Below, one piece after another: positions 48,844-56,939 of a DNA stretch of 59,140 nucleotides. The notes below the pieces were generated by a model. The model did no database searches, was not told where the DNA came from, and saw only the letters and a list, made by a program, of their open reading frames with translations. Source of the DNA: Candidatus Dadabacteria bacterium (GTDB lineage Bacteria; Desulfobacterota_D; UBA1144; Nemesobacterales; Nemesobacteraceae); NCBI GenBank assembly GCA_022827275.1, contig JAJDTG010000009.1:1-59140 (forward strand), given 5' to 3'. Position 1 is the first letter of the stretch. Each line of letters begins with the position of its first letter. The position numbers were made by a program, and so were the translations under genes.

Positions 48844-49854
48844 ATGAGAACGGATCAATTTGACTATGATCTTCCCCAGCGGCTGATCGCCCAGTATCCG
48901 CTTTCCGACCGCAGTTCCTCAAGACTCCTTGTGGTTGACAGGAAAACGCAGGGTTTTTCCCACGCCAAATTCTCTGATCTGAGGGATTTGCTCCGCCCCG
49001 GTGATCTCATGGTTCTTAACAACACCAGAGTGATTCCCGCGAGGCTTGCGGGACACGTGGAACGAAGGGGGATCGTCGAATTTCTTCTTACCGAGAAAAA
49101 GAGTGAAACGCAGTGGAAGGTGCTTTTTAAAAATCCGGCCAAAGGTCTTCGAGTCTCCCTTGACGGAGGGGTGTCGGGCAGCCTTGAGAGGGAACCCGAT
49201 AAAAGCTGGGCGATAAGGTTCAGCGAACCCGTCGAGCAGATTATCAGCAGTACGGGACGGATGCCGCTTCCTCCTTACATAGCAAGAGAACCCGAACCGT
49301 CGGATAAAAAGACCTATCAGACCGTTTACGCGACCGAGGAGGGAGCGGTTGCTGCTCCGACGGCCGGGCTTCATTTCGACCCGGAACTTCTCTCTGACCT
49401 TCGCGAAAAGGGCGTTCTGATGAGGCATGTCACTCTGCATGTGGGAGAGGGGACTTTCAGGCCCGTAAAGGAAGAGCTTATCGACAACCACGCAATGCAT
49501 TCAGAACGCGTCTCAGTTCCACGGGAGACCGCAGAGGCGATAAACGAAGCCAAAGCGCAGAAAAGAAGGATTGTTTCCGTCGGGACCACGGTTACCAGAG
49601 CCCTTGAGTCGGCAGAGGGAACCGTCGGGGAGATGCGGCCTTTTTCCGGGAGGACGGATCTTTTTATAAAACCTCCCTACGAATTCCGGTTTGTAGATGT
49701 TCTTATAACCAATTTCCATATGCCCCGCTCGACCCTTCTTATGCTTGTCTCCGCGTTCTGCGGCACAAGGGAGCTGGCCCTTGCCGCTTATGAAGAGGCG
49801 AAATCGCGCGATTACAGGTTCTTGAGTTACGGCGACTCGATGATGATAGTGTGA
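48844..49854 (+). CDS. queA: S-adenosylmethionine:tRNA ribosyltransferase-isomerase
   Basis: Transfers and isomerises the ribosyl group of SAM to preQ1-modified tRNA to form epoxyqueuosine. The 336-aa protein shows the QueA blocks FDYDLPQRLIAQYPL, DLRDLLRPGDLMVLNNTRVIPARL, AAPTAGLHFDPELL and ITNFHMPRSTLLMLVSAF. Length is typical. No other queuosine genes are in the window. The TnpB element is inserted downstream, starting about 90 nt after the stop. Confidence 0.96.
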   Translation: MRTDQFDYDLPQRLIAQYPLSDRSSSRLLVVDRKTQGFSHAKFSDLRDLLRPGDLMVLNNTRVIPARLAGHVERRGIVEFLLTEKKSETQWKVLFKNPAKGLRVSLDGGVSGSLEREPDKSWAIRFSEPVEQIISSTGRMPLPPYIAREPEPSDKKTYQTVYATEEGAVAAPTAGLHFDPELLSDLREKGVLMRHVTLHVGEGTFRPVKEELIDNHAMHSERVSVPRETAEAINEAKAQKRRIVSVGTTVTRALESAEGTVGEMRPFSGRTDLFIKPPYEFRFVDVLITNFHMPRSTLLMLVSAFCGTRELALAAYEEAKSRDYRFLSYGDSMMIV

Positions 49855-49863
49855 GGGGTTTCT

Positions 49864-49890
49864 AACCGTGCGCAGCCTCGGTTTGTTTTT
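49864..49890 (+). terminator. possible terminator after queA
   Basis: AACCG and CGGTT (49864-49868 and 49879-49883) close a 10-nt loop, followed by TGTTTTT. The stem is short, so this is a modest candidate for ending the argG-queA transcript. Confidence 0.35.
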
Positions 49891-49944
49891 GTACATTACT
49901 AGGCGGAATTGTTATACTCTTGGGGGAAATGTTTTTGGGATTAC

Positions 49945-51212
49945 AGGCTTGACTAACCTGCTACATCAAAGATGACTAAAGAAATCCGCACAGTAGAGTA
50001 TGTTGTTCTCCCGACTACGAGGGCTAAAGGAAGGAAGATGTTCCAGATAGCGGGAGCCTGTCGATACGTCTGGAATCATTTTCGGGAGAATAATCTTGCC
50101 GATTATCAGGCGTTCAGGAAAGGCAAAGGGCAGAGACCGCAGACCAGCTTTTTCAGCCTTGGTGTGGAGTTTACGAAGCTAAGGCATGAGACGGAGTGGA
50201 TGCAGGAGCTTCCCGCCAATCCCGTCAAGCATACCCTCAAGTATTTTGCAGACGCACTGAAAGAGACGATGGCTGGCAAAAAGGGCTTTCCGAAGCCCAG
50301 GAGCAGAAAGAGAACTGCCCCAAGTTTCACCATACCAAGTTCCGCCGGGGTCAGAATACGAAAGGTCAACGAAAAGTATTCTTCACTTCTTATTCCACTA
50401 GTTGGGTGGGTAACACTGACCCGCAGGGGAGACAATCTCTGGGAGAACGGTACACCAAAACAGGCAGTGCTTCGCCATGACGGGCACAGATGGCGTGCCT
50501 TCGTATTCTACGAAGTAGAAGTGGAGAAAAAGCTGGATGATGGTGAAGTCCTTGGTATTGACATGAATGTCCGCCAGGTTGCCACTTCTGATGGACATTT
50601 CTACTTTCTGCCCGACCTGAAGAAGAAAGAAGCAAGGCGGAAGCGGTATCAGAGAAGGATGGCAAGGCAAATAAAGGGGTCTAATAGAAGGAAGGACACA
50701 AAGAAGAAACTTGCGAAGGTAAGCAGGAAGATAGCCAATGTCCGCAAGAACTGGATTCATCAAACTACGAAAGAAATTGCCGGGAAATGCGGAACGATAG
50801 CTGTAGAAGACCTCAAGGTGAAGAATATGACCACCTCGGCAAAGGGCACTGTAGAAAATCCTGGAAAGAACGTGAGACAGAAGTCAGGGCTTAACAGGGT
50901 AATGCTGGAGACGGCATTTGGGGAAATAAGAAGGAATCTTGAGTACAAATGCGGGAGACTGATAGAAGTGAATCCCGCATACACAAGTCATACATGCTCC
51001 GAATGCGGACATGCAGAAAAAGAGAACCGTAAAACCCAAGCACGGTTCCTATGTGTAAGTTGCGGCTATGCGTCCAATGCGGATACGAATGCTGCAACGA
51101 ATATAAGGCGTCTGGGAGTGGCGCAACTGCACGGGGAGGAGCGTTCTGGTAGTAGACAGACTCCTTTGAGCCGTGAAATTGATGCGAGGCTACACAATGG
51201 CTAGTCAAGTAT
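49945..51212 (+). mobile_element. solo-TnpB (IS200/IS605-related) element
   Basis: The TnpB gene is flanked by an imperfect inverted repeat: AGGCTTGACTAACC at 49945-49958 matches the complement of 51199-51212 at 11 of 14 positions with an identical core CTTGACTA. The right copy overlaps the TnpB stop codon. No TnpA (Y1 transposase) is present, so movement would need a transposase in trans. True ends of IS605-type elements are subterminal hairpins without target duplication, so the limits are tentative. Confidence 0.4.
49972..51204 (+). CDS. tnpB: TnpB, RNA-guided nuclease of an IS200/IS605-type element
   Basis: A full-length 410-aa TnpB. RuvC catalytic residues are intact: Asp197 in LGIDMN, Glu279 in IAVED and Asp371 in NADTNAATN. 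The zinc ribbon is Cys342/345 (CSEC) and Cys361/364 (CVSC). The N-terminal wedge/REC part (VVLPTTRAKGRKMFQIAG...CRYVWNHF) is complete. TnpB proteins cut DNA guided by an RNA made from the element's right end, which helps retain the transposon. The start is ATG 49972; a possible promoter has TATACT at 49913. This copy should be active as far as sequence shows. Confidence 0.95.
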   Translation: MTKEIRTVEYVVLPTTRAKGRKMFQIAGACRYVWNHFRENNLADYQAFRKGKGQRPQTSFFSLGVEFTKLRHETEWMQELPANPVKHTLKYFADALKETMAGKKGFPKPRSRKRTAPSFTIPSSAGVRIRKVNEKYSSLLIPLVGWVTLTRRGDNLWENGTPKQAVLRHDGHRWRAFVFYEVEVEKKLDDGEVLGIDMNVRQVATSDGHFYFLPDLKKKEARRKRYQRRMARQIKGSNRRKDTKKKLAKVSRKIANVRKNWIHQTTKEIAGKCGTIAVEDLKVKNMTTSAKGTVENPGKNVRQKSGLNRVMLETAFGEIRRNLEYKCGRLIEVNPAYTSHTCSECGHAEKENRKTQARFLCVSCGYASNADTNAATNIRRLGVAQLHGEERSGSRQTPLSREIDARLHNG

Positions 51213-51235
51213 ATAAGTCCCAATGTTTTTCTTCA
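51080..51235 (+). ncRNA. predicted omega RNA at the TnpB 3' end
   Basis: By analogy with studied TnpB elements, the guide RNA scaffold is transcribed from the 3' end of tnpB into the right end, and the guide is the flanking sequence just outside it. Here the last 120 nt of tnpB are G-rich and foldable (GGAG near 51140 can pair with CTCC near 51170). The exact ends cannot be set without a covariance model; limits are approximate. Confidence 0.3.
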
Positions 51236-51264
51236 ATCAATTTTCCCCTGGAGGAAGGTAACAG

Positions 51265-52251
51265 ATGGCGACAGTAGTTACGGGAGCGACCGGGTTTATA
51301 GGATCGCACATAACCAGAAAGCTGGTTGAAAGGGGAGACAGGGTCAAGGTTCTCGTCAGAAAGACGAGCAATACTAAAAACATAGATTCTCTCGACGTTG
51401 AGAAGGTTTATGGGGATGTTGGAGATCCGGATTCTCTTAAGGCCGCTTTTTCCGGATGCGACACGCTTTTCCATACGGCTGGGTTCGTGTCGTTTAAGAA
51501 ATCGGACCACCAGAAAATGCTGGATATAAACGTGCGCGGCGCTTCGAACGTTCTCTCCGCAGCCATGGACGTGGGTGTATCAAAGGTTGTCTTCACAAGC
51601 AGCGTAGCCGCCATTGGGGTCGAGCGGGACGGTTCCCCGGTAACCGAATCCACCCAGTACGATCTTTACTCCGATGGAATAGGATATATGAACTGCAAGT
51701 ATCTCGCGGAAAGAGAGGCAAAGAGCTTCAGTGAAAAGGGGCTTCCGGTGGTTATAACGAACCCTTCGGTGGTTCTCGGTGCGGGGGACATCTATCTTTC
51801 AAGCTCGGGATCGGTTCTCTGGTTCTGCAAGAAAAGGTTCCCTGGTTACATGGACGGTACTTTTAACGTTGTCGACGTTGAGGACGTTGCGAACGGGCAC
51901 CTGCTTGCTGAGAAGAAGGGAAAGCCCGGAGAGCGCTACATACTCGCAAACGAGAACGTCAATGTGCAGGGTTACTTCGCCCTTCTTGAAGAGATAACCG
52001 GCATCTCTGCTCCCAAAATCAAGATTCCCTACATATTCGCCTACACCACGGCCTTTCTTCTTGAGAGGGTTCTGGGACTCGGATTTCCGAATTATTCTAC
52101 ACTGGACATCGATTCCATAAAGCTTTCAAGGTATAACTGGCACGCTGACAATTCAAAGGCTGTAAGGGATCTCGGATTCACGGTGACTCCGATCGAGCAG
52201 ACTATACAGAAGACCGTAGAGTGGTTCAGGGAAAACGGTTATCTGAAGTAA
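51265..52251 (+). CDS. NAD-dependent epimerase/dehydratase, HpnA/dihydroflavonol reductase-like
   Basis: A 328-aa extended SDR. The N-terminal Rossmann motif TGATGFIGSHITRKL binds NAD(P), DTLFHTAG follows, and the catalytic YxxxK is YMNCK (about residue 132). The C-terminal region (VVDVEDVANGHLLAEKKGKPGERYIL) is typical of dihydroflavonol-4-reductase-like and hopanoid-associated sugar epimerases (HpnA). GGAGG lies 8 nt before ATG. It sits 13 nt before aroC; no hopanoid genes are nearby to support HpnA. Confidence 0.88.
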   Translation: MATVVTGATGFIGSHITRKLVERGDRVKVLVRKTSNTKNIDSLDVEKVYGDVGDPDSLKAAFSGCDTLFHTAGFVSFKKSDHQKMLDINVRGASNVLSAAMDVGVSKVVFTSSVAAIGVERDGSPVTESTQYDLYSDGIGYMNCKYLAEREAKSFSEKGLPVVITNPSVVLGAGDIYLSSSGSVLWFCKKRFPGYMDGTFNVVDVEDVANGHLLAEKKGKPGERYILANENVNVQGYFALLEEITGISAPKIKIPYIFAYTTAFLLERVLGLGFPNYSTLDIDSIKLSRYNWHADNSKAVRDLGFTVTPIEQTIQKTVEWFRENGYLK

Positions 52252-52264
52252 AAAAGAGAGTAAA

Positions 52265-53335
52265 GTGGCGGGAAACAGTTTCGGAAGATTTTTCAGAATT
52301 ACCACTTGGGGAGAGTCCCACGGCCCTGCTCTGGGAGTTATAGTTGACGGCTGTCCCGCGGGACTTGAGCTTTGCGTCGAGGACATACAGTACGAACTTG
52401 ACAGAAGGCGCCCGGGGCAGAGCAGGATCACGACCCAAAGAAAGGAAGCCGACGCAATCGAGATACTCTCGGGTGTTTTTGACGGAAAAACCCTTGGAAC
52501 CCCCATATCCATGATGGTTAGAAACACAGACGCCATATCGAAATCCTACGAGGATATAAAGGATGTCTACCGTCCCGGCCACGCCGATTTCACCTACGAC
52601 GAGAAATACGGGCGCAGGGATCACCGTGGAGGCGGCCGATCCTCGGCGCGGGAAACGGTCGGCAGGGTAGCTGCCGCCGCGATAGCCAAAAAAATTCTTA
52701 ATTCCCACGGAGTGACTACCACGGGGTACGTAAAGCAGGTGGGAGACATAGTAGCTCAGGACATTGATTTTGACCGGATCGAGGAAAATCCCGTCCGTTG
52801 TCCCGACCCGCAAGCCGCGGAGAGGATGATCGGTCTTATAGAATCGGTTAGAAAGGAGGGAGATTCTGTCGGAGGAACCGTAGAGGTAGTGTCCCAGGGG
52901 CTTCCTACGGGTCTCGGCGAGCCCGTGTTTAACAAACTTGACGCGGACCTCGCACGCGCTCTTATGAGCATAGGGGGGATAAGGGGCTTTGAAGTGGGGA
53001 TGGGTTTCGGGGTCATCGAGAAAAAAGGTTCGCAGGTAAATGATCTCATGTATAAAAAGGAAGACGGAACCCTCGGCTTCAGAACGAACAACTCGGGTGG
53101 CCTTCTGGGAGGGATAACAAGTGGGGCGGACCTAGTCGTGAGAATAGCCATAAAACCCACTTCTTCCATATCCCAGGTTCAGGACACCGTGGATAAAGAG
53201 GGAGAGAAAACCCAATTGCGGGTGAAGGGGAGGCACGATCCGTGTCTTTGCCCCAGAGCGGTTCCAATAGCGGAGGCCATGGTCAATCTCGTTCTGGTCG
53301 ATCACCTGCTGATCTCAAAACTGTCGACTATCTGA
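52265..53335 (+). CDS. aroC: chorismate synthase
   Basis: Converts EPSP to chorismate, the last shikimate step, with reduced FMN. A 356-aa protein with the N-terminal GNSFGRFFRITTWGESHGPALG, the GGGRSSARETVGRVAAAAIAKK block and the closing RGRHDPCL-type GRHDPCLCPRAVPIAEAM. Start is GTG at 52265, 13 nt after the epimerase. Typical length. Two small genes of unknown function follow, the first only 11 nt after its stop. Confidence 0.97.
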   Translation: MAGNSFGRFFRITTWGESHGPALGVIVDGCPAGLELCVEDIQYELDRRRPGQSRITTQRKEADAIEILSGVFDGKTLGTPISMMVRNTDAISKSYEDIKDVYRPGHADFTYDEKYGRRDHRGGGRSSARETVGRVAAAAIAKKILNSHGVTTTGYVKQVGDIVAQDIDFDRIEENPVRCPDPQAAERMIGLIESVRKEGDSVGGTVEVVSQGLPTGLGEPVFNKLDADLARALMSIGGIRGFEVGMGFGVIEKKGSQVNDLMYKKEDGTLGFRTNNSGGLLGGITSGADLVVRIAIKPTSSISQVQDTVDKEGEKTQLRVKGRHDPCLCPRAVPIAEAMVNLVLVDHLLISKLSTI

Positions 53336-53346
53336 ATTTAACTGTC

Positions 53347-53691
53347 ATGTCGGAACTGTTCAGAATTTACGTAGGAGAGCAAGAAATATACTCGGGACAT
53401 CTGGCCGATGTGCCTGATTACTACCGCCGCAATCTGGTCGAAGCAATTTCTGAGTGGGGGGAGTGTCTTAGCAAAAGCGGCTTCAGGGAGCTTCTTTATT
53501 CCTCTTTACATTGGTATAACCTGAAGACATATTACTGCGGGGATTGCGAAGAGGAGTTTGATGAGGGGGGAGTGTGCGGGGACTGTGGCACGGAGGTTTC
53601 AGAAACTTTCGTTCATGAAAGGGATCCGGGCATAGACAAGATAATGATGTGCATCGGTTTGATAGACCGCGTGGAGATGGAGGTTCTTTAG
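53347..53691 (+). CDS. hypothetical zinc-ribbon protein
   Basis: A 114-aa protein with an N-terminal region (ELFRIYVGEQEIYSGHLADV) and a treble-clef-like zinc ribbon with Cys64, Cys67, Cys77 and Cys80 (YCGDC...VCGDCG). ATG 53347 follows aroC by 11 nt; an upstream frame start at 53242 inside aroC is rejected. No family is recognised. The next gene starts 14 nt after it; the pair may form a conserved hypothetical unit behind aroC. Confidence 0.65.
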   Translation: MSELFRIYVGEQEIYSGHLADVPDYYRRNLVEAISEWGECLSKSGFRELLYSSLHWYNLKTYYCGDCEEEFDEGGVCGDCGTEVSETFVHERDPGIDKIMMCIGLIDRVEMEVL

Positions 53692-53705
53692 TTTTTCAGG
53701 CTGTC

Positions 53706-53987
53706 ATGAAGTTTCTTGTTAAAGGACACATTTATCCCAAGGCCTGGGAGATCGCGAAAAGCGTTAAGAGGCTAAGGGAAGAGCGGAAAAAAGTTAACAT
53801 AGGAAGCGGGACGATCGGCTATACGGTTTACGAGGTCGATCTTCCTGAGCAAACCGTAAAAACGGGAAACTACCTTACTACTCCCCAGGGAATACGACTC
53901 TACCACAACTCGGGCGACTATTACGGGATCGGCTATCTGATCTCGGAAATAGACAATGACCCGCTTGTTTCAAAGCATTTTTCCTGA
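53706..53987 (+). CDS. small hypothetical protein
   Basis: A 93-aa protein: an N-terminal basic part (PKAWEIAKSVKRLREERKKV), then a beta-rich GSGTIGYTVYEVDLP and a Tyr-rich tail (RLYHNSGDYYGIGYLISEI). No signal peptide or membrane segment. ATG at 53706 is preferred to the earlier in-frame start, which overlaps the zinc-ribbon gene. Not recognised. Confidence 0.6.
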   Translation: MKFLVKGHIYPKAWEIAKSVKRLREERKKVNIGSGTIGYTVYEVDLPEQTVKTGNYLTTPQGIRLYHNSGDYYGIGYLISEIDNDPLVSKHFS

Positions 53988-54111
53988 TCTTTCACCTTCT
54001 TAATACAGAGGTGTTCTGGTTATCCATGTAGAACCAAGGCCAGTAATTTTCTCATTTTATAATTTGTTAGAAGGTTTTGACGATTTCTGAAAGATTTTGA
54101 AATTCTCTACC

Positions 54112-54138
54112 TTGACATTATAGCATATATGCTATAAT
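54112..54138 (+). promoter_or_regulatory. HigBA promoter with embedded 22-bp operator
   Basis: TTGACA (54112-54117) and TATAAT (54133-54138) are separated by 15 nt. A perfect 22-bp palindrome from 54117 to 54138 fills the spacer and overlaps both boxes. A dimeric HTH antitoxin binding there would exclude RNA polymerase, the usual autoregulation of HigBA-type pairs. The toxin ATG is 9 nt after the -10 box, with no Shine-Dalgarno, so its mRNA is probably leaderless. Confidence 0.75.
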
Positions 54139-54147
54139 TATAGTATT

Positions 54148-54459
54148 ATGACTTGGACGGTGGAAACTCTAAGTGATTCTGTAGATGAAGAACTTGATGA
54201 TTTGCCCGTGGAAGTGCGTGCTAAGTTTATACATATTTCTAAGTTGATTGAGGAATTTGGTCATGAGCAAGTTGGTATGCCTCATATAAGGCATCTGGAT
54301 GGTCCACTTTGGGAAATGCGTATGAAATCCTCGCGCGCACTCTATGTAATGGTTCCGCACAAACGGGTTGTTGTGGTGCGAGCTTTCACGAAGAAAACGC
54401 AGAAGACGCCGAAGCGAGAAATTGATTTGGCACTACGACGCGCTAAAGATATGTTATGA
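54148..54459 (+). CDS. higB: RelE/HigB-type toxin
   Basis: A 103-aa RelE-fold mRNA interferase of the phage-derived Gp49/HigB group. The core RHLDGPLWEMRMKSSRALYVMV and AFTKKTQKTPKREIDLALRRAKDML is the family signature, with basic Arg/Lys residues as the RNA-cutting set. It is the first gene of a toxin-first pair; the antitoxin gene begins 105 nt later. It lacks a Shine-Dalgarno and would be translated from a leaderless message, which may keep toxin output low. Confidence 0.9.
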   Translation: MTWTVETLSDSVDEELDDLPVEVRAKFIHISKLIEEFGHEQVGMPHIRHLDGPLWEMRMKSSRALYVMVPHKRVVVVRAFTKKTQKTPKREIDLALRRAKDML

Positions 54460-54564
54460 AGAAGCGGGGTGAGGAATTCGTAGGAGTAAATTAATTAGAG
54501 TGAAAATAAAGAGATTTTGCTGACCTTAAATGGGTGACCAAATGGATATTACAGGAGGTGTCCA

Positions 54565-54846
54565 ATGGGTAAGGTAAGCGAGTTACACAAAAAATGGAGC
54601 AAGGATCCGGAGTATAAGTCTGCCTATCATAAACTCAGACCAGAATTTGAAATTGCACGCCTGCTTATTGAAGCTCGAACTCAGGCGGGGCTGACTCAAG
54701 CACAACTAGCCGAAAGAATTCAGACGACACAATCTGCTGTGGCTCGGTTCGAGAGTGGTAGGATTCATCCTTCTACAAATACGCTAAAGAAGATTGCGCA
54801 GGCAACCGGCACACGGCTCAAAATAAGTTTTGAAGCAATCAAGTAG
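54565..54846 (+). CDS. higA: HigA-type XRE antitoxin
   Basis: A 93-aa antitoxin: an N-terminal helical part (MGKVSELHKKWSKDPEY) and a Cro/CI helix-turn-helix at about 42-80 (AGLTQAQLAERIQTTQSAVARFESG). A strong ribosome site AGGAGG lies 8 nt before ATG, unlike the toxin gene, so antitoxin should be made in excess. It represses its promoter through the palindrome upstream of higB. The 105-nt gap from the toxin is longer than usual for HigBA. Confidence 0.9.
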   Translation: MGKVSELHKKWSKDPEYKSAYHKLRPEFEIARLLIEARTQAGLTQAQLAERIQTTQSAVARFESGRIHPSTNTLKKIAQATGTRLKISFEAIK

Positions 54847-54917
54847 CAGACAATTGCAACGATCTGTGCTGCAACCGAACCAGAACAGCAAAAATTGAAA
54901 CGGCAAATAAGCTAAGT

Positions 54918-55589
54918 TTATCCTGTCGCTCCAGAATAGAGTTTCCAGAGAGGAACGAGTTGCATTAACAGATCTCGGGTTTCGAGAATAAAAGCGGCAG
55001 GATCGGCTGCTACCTCGTTCGGTTCCCGCGTCTGAAGAGCACAAAGGTGCGGCCCTTCAAGAAAACTTTCCGCTTTTGCCGGGTCGAGCGTCCGGTCAAC
55101 TTCGCCATACTTTTTGCACGCGACCAGATCAATGTCAGTTCCGAGGCCGATTTCTTGGGCCAAATTGATGACTCCCTGTGAATCATTTTCAATTTCTTCG
55201 GCCATCGGGGCATCGGGGGCGAGTAGCGGGGTAGGTACGTAAAGTCCCCGCCATACGCCTTCCGGCTGAAAACCCAGAAATAATTGAGCGTCAAGTCTTT
55301 TGCGCCCCTCTCTGTAAAAAAGAGCAAGCATGTTGTCTTTGTAGGGACTTTGCCCTTTGGCAAAACGCATGTCCCGGTTTATCCGGGTAATCGTTTTGTT
55401 GACGACGGGGCGGATCTCGCAGTCTTTGATCACTTCGCGGAGACTGGGACCTATGTCGGCGACGGCTTGGCGCAGGGGGCCGAGGAGGCCTTACTCGTAC
55501 CGCCCGCGGTTTTCCTCAAACCATGTCTTGTCGCGCGGACTGCTTAGATCCTTTAGAAAACGGAAGGTTTCTGAGGAGAAGCGCTTCAT
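54918..55589 (-). pseudogene. DUF2461 gene with one in-frame stop
   Basis: A 223-codon DUF2461 frame broken by a single TAA at 55491-55493 (codon 33). Upstream codons encode MKRFSSETFRFLKDLSSPRD then WFEENRGRYE, and downstream ones GLLGPLRQAVADIGPSL and the family core KTITRINRDMRFAKGQSPYKDN; both parts are in the same frame and match the family's start and middle. Family members are about 220 aa, so a single substitution (for example GAA or CAA to TAA) explains it. The downstream part could start at GTG 55433. Sequencing error is possible. Confidence 0.8.
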
Positions 55590-55647
55590 ATGTGGTGCTG
55601 TCCGGCTTCAGTCCGCTTGACTTGCGGACATCACGTAATAACGGCTC

Positions 55648-56787
55648 CTACGCCGTTCCCAGCATCTCCGATACCTTGGAAACGCCGGCTCCGCCAGTGA
55701 AGTCATGTCCCAAGGATTCCAAGACGGATTCAAGGGCCGAGACAAACGCCACCATGTCGTTTCGGTCAACATCCCCTATGTGGGATACTCTGAAGATTTT
55801 TCCCTTGGCGTGGTCCTGTCCGCCTGCGACGGTCATACCGAATTTTGCTTGAAGCTCAGATATGATTTTCCCCGCCCCTATCTCTTCGGGCGCTACTCCC
55901 ACGGTAAGGGCCGGGCTTGCCGCATCGGTGGTGAAAAGCTCTATGTTGATCGCTCGGAGCGCCTCGCGGGTCGCAAGCGACATCAGCTCACGTTTTCTGT
56001 AAATATTCTCCATTCCCTCTTCCATAAATCCCTCTATAACCTTGCCGAGGCCGACTATGAGCGTGACGGCAGGAGTCCAGGGCGTCGTGTTTTTCTGGGC
56101 GCTTTTCTGGTAGTCGGCAAAGTTGAGATAGAATTTCGGGAGGTCCGAGGTCTTGCTGAATTCCCAGGCTTTCTCACTCATCGCTGCGAATGAAAGCCCC
56201 GGGGGAAGCATGAAAGCCTTCTGCGAACCGCCCACGAGAACATCTATTCCCAGTTCGTCAAAGGGGAGCGGAAATACGCCGACGGCGGTTATGCCGTCAA
56301 CTATCAACAGCACGTCGTCTCTTTTTGAGGTAATAGCCGCGACCTGATCGGTTGGGTGTTTGACTCCGGTGGAGGTTTCACTTGCCTGCATCAGAACCGC
56401 CCTTATCGATGGGTCGCTGTCGAGTTTCTCTTCTATGATTGCCGGGGAAACCGCCTCACCCCAAGTAACGTCTATCTCGTCCACCTCAAGCCCGTAGGCC
56501 CTCGCGATCTTTCCCCATCTCTCCCCGAATTTTCCACCGTTTACAGTGATTACCTTATCACCCGCGCGGAGAGTGTTCACAACTGCTCCTTCCATGGCGC
56601 CGGTTCCCGAAGCTGCCAGTATGAAAACTTCGTTTTTGGTCTGAAAAATGTGTTTCAGTCCTTCTCTTGTCCGCTCGAATATAGCTTCGAACTCCTTGGT
56701 TCTGTGGTGAATGAGCGGCTTTGCCATCTCAACCATTATTTCGCTTGAGACCGCCACGGGGCCTGGGGTCAGCAGCAATCTTTTCAT
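55648..56787 (-). CDS. class V aminotransferase (alanine-glyoxylate/serine-pyruvate type)
   Basis: A 379-aa PLP-dependent aminotransferase of the alanine-glyoxylate/serine-pyruvate family. PLP Lys190 is in VGGSQKAFMLPPG, Asp164 in LIVDGITAVG contacts the ring, and SGTGAMEGAVVNTL carries the phosphate-binding loop. It begins with LLTPGPVAVS, typical of the group. Candidate reactions are serine-to-glycine or phosphoserine-like exchange; the substrate cannot be fixed. A serA gene, a frequent neighbour elsewhere, is absent here. Divergent from prfB. Confidence 0.92.
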   Translation of the reverse strand: MKRLLLTPGPVAVSSEIMVEMAKPLIHHRTKEFEAIFERTREGLKHIFQTKNEVFILAASGTGAMEGAVVNTLRAGDKVITVNGGKFGERWGKIARAYGLEVDEIDVTWGEAVSPAIIEEKLDSDPSIRAVLMQASETSTGVKHPTDQVAAITSKRDDVLLIVDGITAVGVFPLPFDELGIDVLVGGSQKAFMLPPGLSFAAMSEKAWEFSKTSDLPKFYLNFADYQKSAQKNTTPWTPAVTLIVGLGKVIEGFMEEGMENIYRKRELMSLATREALRAINIELFTTDAASPALTVGVAPEEIGAGKIISELQAKFGMTVAGGQDHAKGKIFRVSHIGDVDRNDMVAFVSALESVLESLGHDFTGGAGVSKVSEMLGTA

Positions 56788-56939
56788 TTGGTGTTTCTCC
56801 TCACATTATTAGGGGATTGAATCAAAGCGGATAAAATACCCACAAACGTCAATCGTTTCAATTGATTCGTGCGCCGTTTTTTTGAATTCGCGGGTTATTT
56901 GCGTACTATGTTTCGATGCGTTCTAAGGAGGTATCTTAG

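Noticed and set aside
53242-53346. Longer start of the zinc-ribbon gene inside aroC
   Set aside because: The extra 35 residues overlap the aroC C-terminus and are low-complexity Ser/Gly; ATG 53347 follows aroC by 11 nt.
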